Shown one piece after another: positions 33,837 through 45,826 of a stretch of DNA of 64,000 nt (position 1 is its first letter; every line of letters begins with the position of its first letter). The DNA comes from Thinopyrum elongatum (Eukaryota; Streptophyta; Magnoliopsida; Poales; Poaceae). A program made the position numbers and the translations under genes. Under the pieces are notes generated by a model. The model saw only the letters and a program-made list of their open reading frames with translations, ran no database searches and had not been told where the DNA came from. The stretch is from the NCBI GenBank assembly GCA_011799875.1, contig CM022303.1:190389700-190453699 (forward strand), written 5' to 3'.

Positions 33837-34320
33837 TGAAGGTGTACTGGATTAGGGGGTTCTCACCACATCGACCTGCCAATCATGGGTCAGGCGAAGG
33901 ACCTGCCGGCAACTAAAGAATGGGCCATGTAGGCTATAGCCCTCAGTGCTCATGATGGAATCCTCTGATGAGTTGTCATATACTTCAAGGCGTATTTAAA
34001 AGATCGGCATGTTTATCCCTAGATGTAGCTGACATACTTGTAACCCTAGATACCCCCGGTGACTATCTAAGCCGAGGGGTTTAGTCTGTAGAGGCAGCCT
34101 AGAAAGGTTAGAACTCATTCATACGATCTCGAGGTACATCATCTTGTACTTTGGACGCCATCTACAATCAATACAATACAAGTAGGACATAGGGTTTTAC
34201 ATCTTCGAGAGGGCCCAAACCTGTGTAAACATTGTGTCTTTCTCTACTTCCTATTACCATCTAGTCTAGACCACCAAATCGGGACCCCCTACCCAAGATC
34301 CGCCGGTTTTAGCACCGACG
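33837..34320 (+). repeat. 3' LTR of element H (484 bp)
   Basis: It begins TGAAGGTGTACTGGATTAG and ends ...TTTTAGCACCGACG, the last base changed from the expected A. It shares GTTTAGTCTGTAGAGGCA, CATACGATCTCGAGGTA-type and ACCCCCTACCC-AGATCCGCC segments with the F LTR (48157-51262), which has almost the same net length (479 bp). Confidence 0.82.
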
Positions 34321-35413
34321 TCGTGCTTATGTCAAAAGTCTGGAACTTATGCCTATTTTATATGTTGGAACTAACCTCTCGAGTTATAAAAAGAAAATCC
34401 CGAAGAAAACTAATTTTTCAAGCAATTCAAAGGCTGAGATGACACATGGTACGACCCAAATGGTCATACCGGTAGTCATTCCACTGGAGGAGAGGAAAGT
34501 CACAGAGGTCCAAAATGATCAACTATGCTTAGTATGAACGTAGTTGCTCATATCTCTAGTCATACCTTGCCAAGACCAAACCTTATAGAAGGGTCAATTT
34601 TCCAAGACGGTGTCGGGTACGAGCACAATTACTCGTACCATTTGTCATACCAAATTCACAGGCTGAGCAACAGAATGTCTTGTTTTCTGAGACGATGTTT
34701 GGTATGAATGCATTTGCGTGCACCAATGCTCGTACCAGGTATGTGCAGAGATGATCAAATATCCAGGACGTTTGACGGAGTTCACTCGTAATGCGTTTTA
34801 TCAATGCGAATAACGTGCAAGGAGGAGGTAAATCTTCCCCGTCTCTTTTCCAACTCTTTCTTCTTCCTCCCAAACCTCTCCAAACCCTACCAAACCTTCA
34901 TCAAATCTCTCTCGCAAAAAGCGGTCACTAGTTTTCAGTAATAGTTCATTTTTTTACATAGCAAAAGGATATGACCCTGGTTTACTCTTTGATAGACGTG
35001 GGCACGTGTCCCATGTTCTACTCTTCATTGGAGTTTGTCTGGCCTTGGACGTCGTTAGTGGAGGTGAGGTCGATGATGAAGCTGGTGGTGGTGAGGTTTC
35101 GATTGAGTTGGGCAGACATGCCTTGTGGTCACTGCGGCCTTGCGTGAATGACACAGAGTTTTCGATATTGGCATTGGGTGTGTCCTCCATTGCCTGCTCA
35201 TCCAAGATGCCTGGATCTGTCGCGACCATGGCTGGGGCTGCCTAATCGGACCCCTGCTCTCACCCAATTTGTCCCTTCGCTGGTCGGTGCTCCGAGAGGA
35301 GCTGCAGGTTGCACCGCTACTCCTCCTGCAACATCCAGAACAAGGACACTGGTGGCTCCTGCTCCAGCACATTTGTCGTGTGTCTCTGCCCACTGCAGTG
35401 TGAACCCGGCCAC
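34321..35413. other. Unclassified DNA with a GGTAYGA motif cluster
   Basis: This is the sequence into which H and C inserted; it continues at 47409. No recognised domain occurs in any frame. The minus-strand frame 35229-34954 (MVATDPGILDEQAMEDTPNA...) is open for 91 codons, Ser/Pro-rich and unidentified. The left 400 bp hold a striking cluster of short inverted motifs. CACTAGTTTTCAG at 34926 resembles a CACTA end but has no partner. It could be an old DNA transposon or low-copy DNA. Confidence 0.45.
34448..34736. repeat. Cluster of eight GGTAYGA / TCRTACC motifs
   Basis: Forward copies are at 34448-34454, 34616-34622 and 34701-34707. Reverse copies are at 34464-34470, 34560-34566, 34633-34639, 34645-34651 and 34730-34736. 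About 0.07 copies are expected by chance in 290 bp, counting both strands at equal base use. Short motifs clustered in both directions are usual in the subterminal regions of DNA transposons. Confidence 0.7.
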
Positions 35414-36991
35414 TGATGCGGCTTGAACTACGTTGGTATTTTCCCAAAGAGGAAGGGATGATGCAGCACAACTACGGTAGGTATTTCCCTCAGTGATGAG
35501 ACCAAGGTTATCGAACCAGTACGAGAACCACGCAACACTATGTAAACGGTACCTGCACACAAAGAACAAATACTTGCAACCCGACGTGTAAGAGGGGTCG
35601 TCAATCCCTCCCGGGTAAAAAGATAGATAAAATTGTAGTAGATTGGATAAATAGATCTCACGGAAATGTGAAATAAAATAAATAACAAAAAGTGCAGCAA
35701 GGAATTTTTGGGTTTTTGGATTAATAGATCTGAAAATAAAAGCGAATAAAAATAGATCTCAAAGGCAAATATGATAAAGAATAGACCCGGGGGCCGTAGA
35801 TTTCACTAGTGGCTTCTCTCGAGAAAAATTGCATACGGTGGGTAAACAAATTACTGTTGGGCAATTGATAGAACTTCAAATAATTATGACGATATCCAGG
35901 CAATGATCATTATATAGGCATCACGTCCAAGATTAGTAGACCGACTCCTGCCTGCATCTACTACTATTACTCCACACATTGACCGCTATCCAGCATGCAT
36001 CTAGTGTATTAAGTTCATGGAGAAATGGAGTAATGCAATAAGAACAATGACATGATGTAGACAAGATCTATTCATGTAGGAATAGACCCCATCTTGTTAT
36101 CCTTAATAGCAACGATACATACGTGTCAATTCCCCTTCTATCACTGGGATTGAGCACTGTAAGATCGAACCCATCACAAAGCACCTCTTCCCATGGCAAG
36201 AAAAATCGATCTAGTCGGCCTAACTAAACCAAAGATTTGAAGAAGAAATATGAGGCTATAAGTAATCATGCATATAAGAGATCAAAACTCAAATAATTTC
36301 ATGGATAAAATAGATCTGATCATAAACTTAAAGTTCATCGGATCCCAACAAACACACCGCAAAAAGAGTTACATCAAATAGATCTCCAAGAGACCATTGT
36401 ATTGAGAATCAAAAGAGAGAGAGAGAGGAAGCCATCTAGTTACTAACTACGAACCCGTAGGTCTACAATGAACTAATCACGCATCATCGGAGAGGCACCA
36501 ATGAGGATGATGAACCCCTCCGTGATGGTGTCTAGATTGGATCTGTGGTTTCTGGAACTTGCGGCGGCTGGAATTGTGTTTCATCGACTCCCCTAGGGTT
36601 TTTGGATTTTTGGGGTATTTATAGAGCAAAGAGGCGGTGCAGGAGGCGGCCGAGGTGGGCACAACCCACCAGGGCGCGCCTGGGCCCCCAGGCGCGCCCA
36701 GGTGGGTTGTGCTCCCCTCGGAGCCCCCCTCTGGTACTTCCTTGGCCCAACTTGTGTCTTCTGGTCCAGAAAAAATCTCCAAAAAGTTTCGCTGCGTTTT
36801 GACTCCGTTGTTATTGATTTTCTGCGAAGTAAAAAACAAGCAAAAAACAGCAACTGGCACTGGGCACTATGTCAATAGGTTAGTCCAAAAAAATGATATA
36901 AAGTTGCTATAAAATGATTGTAAAACATCCAAGAATGATAATATAACAGCATGGAACAATCATAAATTATGGATACGTTGGAGACGTATTA
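35414..36991 (-). repeat. 3' LTR of element C
   Basis: 1578 bp. On the minus strand the first dinucleotide has decayed from TG to TA (36991-36990). It ends at 35414 with ...GCATCA. The TATA box is at 36623-36616. ORFs at 36477-36912 and 35055-35569 are chance frames in the LTR and repeat identically in the other LTR copies. Confidence 0.93.
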
Positions 36992-39481
36992 GCATCCCCA
37001 AGCTTAATTCCTGCTCGTCCTCGAGTAGGTAAATGATAAAAACAGAATTTTTGATGTGGAATGCTGCCTATCATGTTCATCACATATTCTTTTCTTTTGT
37101 AGCATGGACATTTGGACTTTTATATGATTCAAAGTAATAGTCTAGTTTTGACATGAAGATTTCAATACTCAAGCATATCAACAAGCAACCATGTCTTTCA
37201 AAATATCAACACTAAAGCAAGTTATCCCTAGCCCATTATGCTCAATCATTGATCCATTCATGAAACACACTCGCATATTAGCTACACCCAATGCTCAAGT
37301 ACGATCATAGTGCCCCTTAGTTGGTGCTTTATAAGAGAAGATGGAGACTCAAATAAAAATAAAAATTGCATAAAGTAAAAAAGAAAGGCCCTTCGTAGAG
37401 GGGAGTAGGGATTTGTAGAGGTGCCAGAGCTCAAAGCGAAAAAGATAGAGACAAAACATTTTGGGTGGCATGCCTTTCCTGTCAACGAAAATAATCGAGT
37501 AATTTCCAATACTTTCCATGCTAGATATATCATAGGCGGTTCCCAAACAGAAAGTAAAGTTTATTCCTTCTTCCACCATACTTTCACATTCCACGGCTAA
37601 CCGAATCCACGGGTGCCGTCCATACCAACACTTTTCAAGGAATTTATTATTTGACAACATAAAGTAAATTCATTTTTCATTTCGGGACTGGGCATCCCTA
37701 ATACCTTTGTCGTACTCTTGTGCAATGACAAGTGAATAAACACTCATCTTGAGAATAACACATCTAGCATGGAAAAATATCAGCCACCCCCTACCGTTTC
37801 ATGAGCGGTACGAGCACACAAAAAGGAAATTTATTTTGAAGATTAGAGATGGCACATACAAATTTGCTTAGAATGGCAAAAGAATACCGCATATAGGTAG
37901 GTATAGTGGACTCATATGGCAAAACTGGGTTTAAGGATTTTGGATGCACAAGTAGTGATCATACTTAGTACAAGTGAAGGCTAGCAAAAGATTGAGAAGC
38001 ATCCAACCAAGAAACGAAAAATCTCATAAGCGAGCATTAAGCATAACTAACACCGAATAATGCACCACAAGTAGGATATAATTTCATTACATAACTATTG
38101 ACTTTCGTGCTTGCATAGGGAATCACAAACCTTAACATCAATATTCTTACTAAACCATAATTACTCACCAACATGACTCACATATCACTATCATTAGATC
38201 ACAAAACTATTACAAAGAATCAAGTTTATTTTGTCCAATGATCTTCATGAAAGTTTTTATTATATCCCTCTTGAATATCTATCACTTTGGGACTAATTTC
38301 GTATGTTGCTTTTGATAGCTCAAACAAATCTATGTGAAGAACATGAGCATAAAATTTTCTTCTCACAAAATAATATAAGTGAAGCATGAGAGAATTTCTT
38401 TAAAAAAATACTAACTCTCAAATAAATCTAAGTGAAGCATGAGATCATTTCTTCAAAAATAATAATGCACACCGTGCTCAAAAAGATATAAGTGAAGCAC
38501 TAGAGCAATTCCATAGCTCAAAAAATTTAAGTGAAGCATATAGAGCAATTCTAGCAAATCATAGCATAATTTTGGCTCTCTCAAATAGGTGTGTCCAGCA
38601 ATGATAATTGACTTAAACTAAAGAGCAAAACAAGCAAAGACTCATATAATACAAGACGCTCCAAGCAAAACTCATGATATGTGACGAATAAAAATATAGT
38701 TCCAAGTAAAATACCGACGGTCGTTAGAAGAAAGAGGGGATGCCACTCGGGGGCATCCCCAAGCTTAGTTGCTTGTTCCTCTTTGGATAATAACTTGGGG
38801 TGCCATGGGCATCCCCAAGCTTAGGCTCTTCTTACTCATTATTCCTTCATCCATCGTGATCTCACCCAAAACTTGAAAACTTCAATCACACAAAACCTAA
38901 CAAAACCTTCGTGAGATCCGTTAGTATAAGAAAACCAATCTTTACTTTAAGTACTATAGAAAACCCATTCAAATTTTGTTATTGCATTATATCTACTGTA
39001 ATCTAACTTTACCATGGCTTATACCCCCCGATACAAGCCATAGATTCATCAAAATAAGCACACAATGCAAAAAAAAACAGAATCTATCAAAAACAGAACA
39101 GTCTGTAAAGATGCGAATTGTTCTCATACTTCTGTAACTCCAAAAATTCTGAAAAATTAGGACAACATAGACAATTTGTATATAAATCTTGTGTAAAAAG
39201 TTCAGAATTTTTCGTTGCCTCTGTGATTTTAGACCATTATTTTACTGGACACAAAAGTTTCTGTTTTCCAACAAGATCAAATCAACTATCACCAAAGCTA
39301 TCCCAAAGACTTTACTTGGCACAAACACTAATTAAAACATAAAAAACACAATCATAACAGTAGCATAATTGTGCAAACACTCAAGAACAGAAAGAAAAAT
39401 ACAAAAATAACTTTCATTCATTGGGTTGCCTCCCAACAAGCGCTATCGTTTTATGCCCCTAGCTAGGCATAATGCATAGAT
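36992..39481 (-). other. Element C 3' non-coding region
   Basis: No coding potential. Beside the 3' LTR lies AAGCTTGGGGATGC (37005-36992 on the minus strand), which is in the polypurine tract position. Two hairpins with the same motif are at 38736-38760 and 38794-38819. The segment 38290-39480 matches 1-1180 of element B. Frames such as 37282-37660 have no support. Confidence 0.7.
38736..38822 (-). repeat. Paired hairpins carrying the GCTTGGGGATGCC motif (element C)
   Basis: GGGGATGCC (38736-38744) pairs with GGCATCCCC (38752-38760). CTTGGGGTGCC (38794-38804) pairs with GGCATCCCCAAG (38808-38819). Stems, loops and the flanking AAGCTTA are kept relative to element B although the bases around them differ. 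Confidence 0.75.
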
Positions 39482-41384
39482 CTAAGTGTTGTCATCTTTA
39501 GTTCTAGATCCATAAGATGCCCTCATGATTGATTCATATGGTGGCTTAATTCTTGTTCTAGAGAAGTGTTCCATACCCTTCCTTAGTGGAAATTGAAATT
39601 TAATATTGCCTCCTTTCATATCAATCACGGCACCAATAGTACGTAAAAACGGTCTACCAAGTATAATTGGACAAGACGGATTGCAATCAATATCAAGAAC
39701 AGTAAAATCTATGGGCACATAATTCCTATTTGCAAGAATAAGAACATCATTAATTCTTCCCATAGGCTTTTTAATAGTAGAATCCACCAAGTGCAAATTT
39801 AAAGAACATTCTTCAATATCGGTAAGACCAAGCACATCACATAAAGATTTCGGAATTGTAGAAACACTAGCACCCAAGTCACACAAAGCAAAATACTCAT
39901 AATTTTTAATTTTGACTTTAATGGTGGGTTCCCATTCATCAATGTAATTTTCTAGGAATTGAAATCTCTAATTCCAACTTTTCTTCCGAAGCTTTCATCA
40001 TAGCATCAACGATATGTTTAGTAAAAGCTTTATTTTGTTCATAAGCATGGGGTGAATTTATCATGGATTGCAACAAAGAAATACAATCAATCAAAGAGCA
40101 ATTATCATAATTAAAGTCTTTGTAATCCAAAAGAGTGGGCACATCACTAGTTAAAGTTTTGACCTCTTCAAACCCACTTTTATCAATTTTCTCAACAAGA
40201 TTTTCACCCTCCAAATTATCGGGACGCCTTCTAACTAAAGTTGACTCTTCTTCAGTCCCTTTATCATTAATCTTAATTTTACTAAACAAGGAATCAATAG
40301 AAGAAACACCAATCATTTTAAGATCTTCATCATTTTTATGAAAGCAATCACTAAAAAACACCTTTTCTTACTTTCATCCATAGAAACATATAAAGCTTTA
40401 ATTGATTCCTCAACCTTAGGCACAAAAACTTTCAACTTGAGATTTTCTACATCATGAGAAATTCTATCAATGCTTCTAGACATATCATCAATCTTACTCA
40501 ACTTTGCTTCTATCGTATTGTTGAACACTTTCTGAGCATTGATAAATTCTTTAATATTATTCTCAAGATCAGAGGTGTTCCTATTATTATAAGAAGAATT
40601 ACCATAGAAATTACCATAATTATTAGAGGAATTTCCCAGAAAAGGTCTAGGATTAAAATTTCCTCTATAAGCATTGTTATTAAAATTGTTTCGCGAAACA
40701 AAATTCACATCTACGGCATCACTAGTTTGCTCAATCAAAGTAGACAAAGGCACATCATTAAGATCAATAGGAGCACTTTTATTAGAAACCAACTTCATAA
40801 GAGCATCAACTTTTTCACTCAAAGAATTTATTTCCTCAACCGAATTAACCTTTTTACTAGTAGGAGCTCTTTCGGTATGCCATTGTGAATAATTTGCCAT
40901 AATATTATCAAGCAATTTAGTAGCTTCACCCAAAGTAATTTCCATAAAAGTACCAACCGCGGCGGAATCTAAAAGATTTCTAGAAACAAAATTCAATCCC
41001 GCATAAAAAAAATTGTATGATCATCCAAAGATTTAAACCATGAGTAGGACAATTTCTTAGCATCAATTTCATTCTTTCCCAAGATTGTGCAACATGTTCA
41101 TGCTCAAGTTGCTTAAAATTCAAGATTTGTGTCCTAAGGGAAATAATTTTCGCGGGCGAAAAATACTTAGTAATAAAAGCATCTTTGCACTTATCCCAAG
41201 AATCGATACTATTGCGAGGCAAAGAAGAAAACCAAATTTTTGCATGATCTCGCAAAGAAAACGGGAATAATTTCAACTTGACAATATCATTGTCCACATC
41301 TTTTTTATTTTGCATATTGCATAATTCTACGAATGTGTTAAGATGGGACGTGGCATCCTCATTAGGAGTACCAGAAAACTGATC
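39482..41384 (-). pseudogene. Element C gag (main part) and protease
   Basis: Continuing from S2, the gag frame reads DQFSGTPNEDATSHLNTFVE then KLKLFPFSLRDHAKIWFSSL and SWERMKLMLRNCPTHG, the Gypsy gag core. A one-base insertion in an A8 run (41005-41012 on the plus strand) shifts the frame to FVSRNLLDSAAVGTFMEIT. A low-complexity Asn-rich stretch follows (NNNAYRGNFNPRPF...), then a coiled-coil-like segment. Further shifts occur near 40350 and 39940. The protease follows with CDLGASVSTIPKSLCDVLG and CPIILGRPFLRTIGA (39886-39482). No zinc knuckle is visible. Nothing after the protease codes, so polymerase is absent by structure and not just by decay. Confidence 0.83.
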
Positions 41385-44300
41385 TGTAACACCCCCAGTG
41401 GTTAGCTACAGTAATCCCCTGCTAATGAAGCCACATCACCACGATTACTGTTGGTAATCTCACGTTGACTCAAAACCGATTCAAATTCAAATTTAAACTT
41501 AAAGTTAAAATCAAGTCAAACATAAAAGTTTTCAAAATTAAAATTGAAATGTTCGGGTTGTGTCAAATAATGCATAGGTAATTATGGTGTTGAAACCACA
41601 TTGTTATAAAAGGTATAAATACAATAAAATAAATAAAACAGTGGCATTAACAATTAATTAAATGCCTTTTCTAATATTATAAATTATCAAACTATTTTAA
41701 TTAAGGGTAAAACTTTTTATGGCAGCAGCATATTTAGCAGCACTAGTTTAGGTGCTACTTAGATATTTTGCAAAACTAAAATAAACAAGAAATAGAATAG
41801 AAAATGAATAAAACAGAAAATAAGTAAAAGAAAAATAAACAAAAGTTAAAACAAAAATAAAAGGGAAAGAAACCCCCCCTCCCCACTAGGCCATCAGGCC
41901 CAGCTGGCCAGCCAGCCGGCGGCCCACCAGGCCGGCCCACCTCCCTTCCCCGGCCCACCTCTACCCCTACAACCCCACCCGGGGCAAACCCTAACCCTGG
42001 AGCCGATCCCCCCCCCCCCCCCCTCGCTCTCCTCTCTTCCCCCGATCTGGGCGCAGTCGCCCCGACCGCGCACCGTCGCCGTCTCGCGCCGTCGTCAGAG
42101 CACCACCCGTCGCCGACGTCGCCTCCTCGTCCTCCTCCCCAGCACGCCTCCTCGAGCCTCGCCGACCACCTACACGGCAACGGCTGTGAGCACTCCCCTC
42201 CCCTCTCGGCTCCTGTCCAGTCGCCTCGCGCGCGACGCCGCACGCCCACGCTCGCCTCTCCACCCCGCGGCCGCTCCGCGCCGCCGCGTCATCCATCGCC
42301 GTGCCCCGCCTCGCTGCCGCCCGCCCGCGTCGTGCTCGCCTATGCCGAGCCACCCGTGCACCTGGCCACGCCTCTGTCGCGCCCCCGCTACACCCTCCTC
42401 GCGCCCATCACCGCCACCCCGTGCCGTCCTGCACTCCGCCCGCGGTCGCCGCGCGCACCGCGCGACACGACCGCACCCGATGCGTGCCCGCCCGCACGCC
42501 CATGGCCGCCTTCGCCCCAGCTGCTTCTCTGCTTCCCCCTCGCGCCTGCTGCCGCTGCCCCGCGCCCCTACCCCCACTGCTCGCTGCAGCCATCGCCCGC
42601 TGCTGCTATGCTGCCGCCGCCGTCCACCCGCTGACCCGCTCCGCCGCTCGCCTGTGCCGCCTCCCTCTGCCGCTGCGGTTTTGCCCGCGTGCGCGCTGTG
42701 CCCGGACGTGTCCGGCGCCCGAATGGGCACGGCTGCGGGCACGTCCGCCCGGGCCACTGACAGAGGGGCCCCACCCCCCCACAGAACGTTTAGTTAAAAA
42801 GAAAAATGTAATAGAAATAGATAATAAAAATAAATAAATAAATATTAATTTATTAATTAATTAACTCTGTTAGTTTAAAACTAATTAAATTAGTTAACCT
42901 AATTAGCTAGTTAGTAGCTAATGTGATAATTAGGTCAGACTAGTCTATGACAGTGGAACCCACTGGTCAGTTGACCAGTCAACTGTCAAGTTGACTGCTG
43001 ACGTCAACATGACATCATTGCTGATGCAGTAAACAATTTCTGTATTAAAATAATTAAAGACGGTTAATAAAACTTCAGAATTAATTATAAATTAAACCGT
43101 TGCTCAGATGAAAATACTTTGTACATGAAAGTTGCTCAGAACGACGGGACGAATCCGAATACGCAGTCCGTTCGTCCACCACACGTCCCTAGCATAGCGA
43201 ACATGCAACAATTCCCCTTCGGTTCGTTTGTCCGAAAATGCCAAACACCGGGGATACTTTCCCGGATGTTTTCCCCCTTCGCCGGTATCACCTATCCCTG
43301 CGTTAGATCACCCCTGGCACCACGTATTGCCTTGTTGTATTCTGTGTTGCATAAGTTTGCTGTGTATTTATTTGTTTCCTCCCCCTCTTCTCTCTTGGTA
43401 GACCCCGACACCGACGCAGTTCCCGAGACCGACGCAGCTCAGGAGCCCGACGACACCGTTGACGACCTTGCCTTTGCCGCCGAGCAACCAAGCAAGCACC
43501 CCCTCCTTGAGCATATCGATATCGCCTATTCTTTCTCTCTCATGCTTGCATTAGAATTGCTGCTGCTACTGCTTTACCTATCCTGATGCATAGCCTGTTT
43601 ATTGTAACCTGCTATTGAAACCTTACCTGCTTATCCTAAACTGTCTAGTATAGGCTGGGTAGAGACCTATCAGTGACCCCACTTGTCCCGACTGCCCCGT
43701 TGGATTATCAGAAGACCCGGTTAACGGGATCGAAGACCAGGCCCTGGCACCGCACTTCATCCCCTTTAGTTGTACGACACTACTGGGTTACTATCGAGCG
43801 CCGAGGGTGATACCTCGTCAGCACTTCTGATGTTAATCTGGTAGGTTAGTTCATCGGCTGTGGTTACCGAGGATGATTCCTCCTTCATCGTTTCCGATAA
43901 CGACGCTGTCGTGCACCACCTCAAGTGTGAACCCATCGAGGGTGATTCCTCTGAGTTCACCTTGACAGATACATCGAGTAGGAATCCAACGAGGGTGATA
44001 CCTCGGATTCCCCTGATGTTATGGGCACACGGATACTTGGACCTTACAATTGTTACTTGGAAAGGCGGGTCGACCCTGAGGGGTACCCGCGAGAGATATG
44101 GAGATGGGTTGACCTGGATGGTGCTCGAGTGATGAATACGAGGCGTGGCCGGGCATTCTTGGCCCTTGCCGCAAGTCCTCGAGACGGGGCGACGGGGTCA
44201 CATCGATCGTGAGTCTTTACTCATTACCGCACCCCCAAGGTACTAATGATTTGGATATTTTATTCGAGTGGGCCTTTGGCCCGATAGCACTAACCATCAC

Positions 44301-45465
44301 GCGGGAATAAATATGGGTACTCTGCATCGTGGCATCAGCCGAAAGTTCTGTCAGATGTCCAGTTCAGCATTGTGGCCGGGTCAGATCGTGCCGTTGGCGC
44401 TGGTATCCACCCAGCTCGCAACGACACGGAGTGCACAGGGTGATGGCCCAAGACCCCTGAGCGCTTAGGATGTAGACCGGCGGGGACCTCTCTGCTGAGC
44501 TCTAGGTAGGGCTGCGGTGTGTCGTTTGACCGAGGCCGGGCATGACCCAAAAAGTGTGTCTGGCCGGAGTTAAGCGAGCATGGTGGGTAAGTTGGTGCAC
44601 CCCTGCAGGGAAGAACTAATCTATGCATAGCCGGATCCTCGGTAACGGACACTCGGAGTTGTATCCCGATCGATACAACTAGAATTGGATACTATGGCTA
44701 TGGGATTTCTTCTCGCAGGGAGTCGAGAAGGGATCTCTGGACGAGGTTGATGAATGTATGGCTCTGGGATTGCTTTCTCGCAGGGAGTCGAGAAAGGATC
44801 TCTGGGTGAGGTTGAGACTTAATGATACTACTACTTTATGATGTACTAATCTACACTCTTCTAATGCTGCAAGACCACTGAAGATGCTAGTCTTCGATAG
44901 GACTAGGCCTTCCCTCTATTCTGGCATTTCTGTAGCCCAGTCCAGATATACAGCCTCTCTTTGATAATGTTGCATATGTAGTGTAGATCCTTGCTTGCTG
45001 AGTACTTCGGATGAGTACTCACGGTTGCTTTGCTTTCTTTTTCCCCCATATCCTTTTGATGCAACCAGATGGTGGAGCCCCTGAGACAGCTGCCCCCGCC
45101 GACGATCGCTACTACTACCATCTCGAGAGTGGATACTACTACGAGCTTGCCGACGACCAGGAGTAGGATCGGAGGGTCCCAGGCAGGAGGCCTGCGCCTT
45201 TCAATCGTAGTGTTTTCTTTTGCCCCACCTTTTAAGGGCCTATCTGCGTTTTCTTTTATATCTATACTCAGATATCTGATGCCTCCGCTGACGCTTGTAT
45301 GCGAGCTTATGTATTCGAGCCCTCGAGGCCCCTGGCTTGTAATATAAAGCTTGTATGACTTTATTATGTTTTAGAGTTGTGTTGTGATATCTTACCGTGA
45401 GTCCTTAGGCTTGATCGTGTGCATTTGCGTGTATGATTAGTGCACGATTGAGCCGGGGCGTCACA
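41385..45465 (+). mobile_element. S2: solo LTR of about 4.1 kb
   Basis: It begins TGTAACACCCCC and ends GGGGCGTCACA, flanked by a perfect duplication TGATC (41380-41384 and 45466-45470). Joining the flanks restores the C gag frame (VMKDQFSGTP). Its plan matches S1: AT-rich first 500 bp, an abrupt GC- and CpG-rich block (41870-42790), AT-rich middle, and a right part with shared phrases such as CTATGCATAGCCGGATCCTC. The two are diverged relatives. The long overlapping ORFs at 41776-42837 reflect base composition. A 64-bp tandem repeat lies at 44693-44820. LARD-type (Sukkula/Erika-like) origin is inferred. Confidence 0.9.
44693..44820 (+). repeat. 64-bp tandem repeat, two units, in S2
   Basis: Units start at 44693 and 44757 with TATGGCTNTGGGATT and contain CTCGCAGGGAGTCGAGAA. 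They differ at a few positions. Upstream, at 43800-44005, a looser set of GAGGGTGATNCCTC words is scattered in the same LTR. Confidence 0.8.
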
Positions 45466-45470
45466 TGATC

Positions 45471-45608
45471 TTTCATAACAAGATTCAACAAAGCGGCATT
45501 AATATCACAAGATTCCGCATTAGTGGCGAGAGGAGCAATCGGAGTGCTAATAAAATCATTATTGTTGGTATTAGAAAAGTCACACAACTTGGTGTTCTCT
45601 TGAGTCAT
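45471..45608 (-). pseudogene. Element C gag, N-terminal part
   Basis: ATG at 45608 gives MTQENTKLCDFSNTNNNDFI... and LATNAESCDINAALLNLVMKD, up to the S2 insertion. The rest continues at 41384. The start is chosen because it is the first ATG after the leader that stays in frame with the gag core. This N-terminus is different from the ORF in element B, although the leader before it is over 90% alike. Confidence 0.75.
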
Positions 45609-45797
45609 CGTGACTACGCAAACAAGATTGCACACAAAAACAGATCTATCGAGAAAACAGCGAACGAATAAGAGGGCGAATAAAACGGCAAATTTTTGTG
45701 AAGTGGGGGAGATGAAAACGAGAGGCAAATGGCAAATAATGTAAATTGCAAGGAGATGAGATTTGTGATTAGGAACCTGATAGATGTTGATGATGTC

Positions 45798-45815
45798 TCC
45801 CCGGCAATGGCGCTA
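45798..45815 (-). promoter_or_regulatory. Primer-binding site, element C (tRNA-Asp)
   Basis: TAGCGCCATTGCCGGGGA on the minus strand, two mismatches from the complement of the plant tRNA-Asp 3' end. It lies 11 nt from the LTR edge (45827). Confidence 0.82.
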
Positions 45816-45826
45816 GAAATTCCTTT

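Larger units (their letters stand above)
31600..34320 (+). mobile_element. H: 3' end of a Tat-type Gypsy retrotransposon
   Basis: Only the antisense gene (33175 down to about 31749), a polypurine tract and the 3' LTR remain. The left side ends at the CACTA J terminus, so gag-pol is missing or lies on the far side of J. The plus-strand orientation follows from LTR direction and the polypurine tract. The LTR family is that of element F (48157 onward). The likely target copy is TCGTG at 34321-34325. Confidence 0.8.

Noticed and set aside
34926..34938. CACTAGTTTTCAG as a CACTA terminus
   Set aside because: No matching inverted end or 3-bp duplication was found, and the GGTAYGA cluster lies on the wrong side of it.
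34954..35229. 91-codon minus-strand ORF MVATDPGILDEQ...
   Set aside because: Not claimed as a gene: no domain, low complexity at the end, and the open frame does not continue usefully across the C insertion.
42170..42837. ORFs of up to 203 codons in S2
   Set aside because: Same reason: six overlapping frames in a GC-rich LTR block, with Ala/Arg/Pro-rich composition.
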